Position numbers and translations under genes: made by a program. Shown here piece by piece: positions 6,127-6,134 of a DNA stretch of 6,134 nucleotides. The number at the start of each line of letters is the position of its first letter. Position 1 is the first letter of the stretch. The stretch is from Holosporales bacterium (lineage in GTDB: Bacteria > Pseudomonadota > Alphaproteobacteria > RUG11792): NCBI GenBank assembly GCA_031260085.1, contig JAIRKP010000059.1:1-6134 (forward strand), given 5' to 3'. The notes beneath the pieces were generated by a model. It was not told where the DNA came from and ran no database searches. It worked only from the letters and a program-made list of their open reading frames with translations.

Positions 6127-6134
6127 AGCTCCTT

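Overview
The window looks like a piece of chromosome from an AT-rich (roughly 35-40% G+C by eye) alphaproteobacterium, plausibly a host-associated lineage such as Holosporales or Paracaedibacter-like bacteria. Three points suggest this: a LdtR-type MarR regulator, a class I know from Rhizobiales/Liberibacter; a K+-independent proton pyrophosphatase of the Rhodospirillum type; and the low G+C. The lineage is an inference; no rRNA gene or other phylogenetic marker settles it.

Layout. Positions 1-137 are an AT-rich leader with a candidate promoter and a perfect 14-bp palindrome in front of a small winged-helix MarR/LdtR-like regulator (138-581, +). After a 71-bp gap comes leucyl aminopeptidase pepA (653-2128, +). 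The DNA polymerase III beta clamp dnaN (2141-3307, +) follows 12 bp later, and its strong Shine-Dalgarno overlaps the pepA stop codon, so pepA-dnaN is very likely one operon. From the right end a proton-pumping pyrophosphatase hppA (3983-6067, -) reads leftward and converges on dnaN.

The 675-bp gap between dnaN and hppA is the unusual part. Nearly all of it is a 642-bp unit (3320-3961) bounded by long terminal inverted repeats of 93-94 bp. Each terminal repeat contains two self-complementary modules: a 37-39-bp AT-cored palindrome with GCGC tips, and a 12-15-bp stem hairpin whose 41-nt sequence is identical (inverted) at both ends. The 455-bp core holds no gene I recognise. The unit resembles a non-autonomous (MITE-like) mobile element or a decayed insertion, and each end also carries an outward-facing TTGACA / TGGTATAAT promoter-like pair.

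Functionally the genes are housekeeping: envelope-related regulation, peptide turnover, replication processivity and membrane energisation by pyrophosphate hydrolysis. The main oddities are the nested-palindrome element and a beta clamp whose partner-binding pocket residues differ from the usual TDGHRL / MPMRL pattern.
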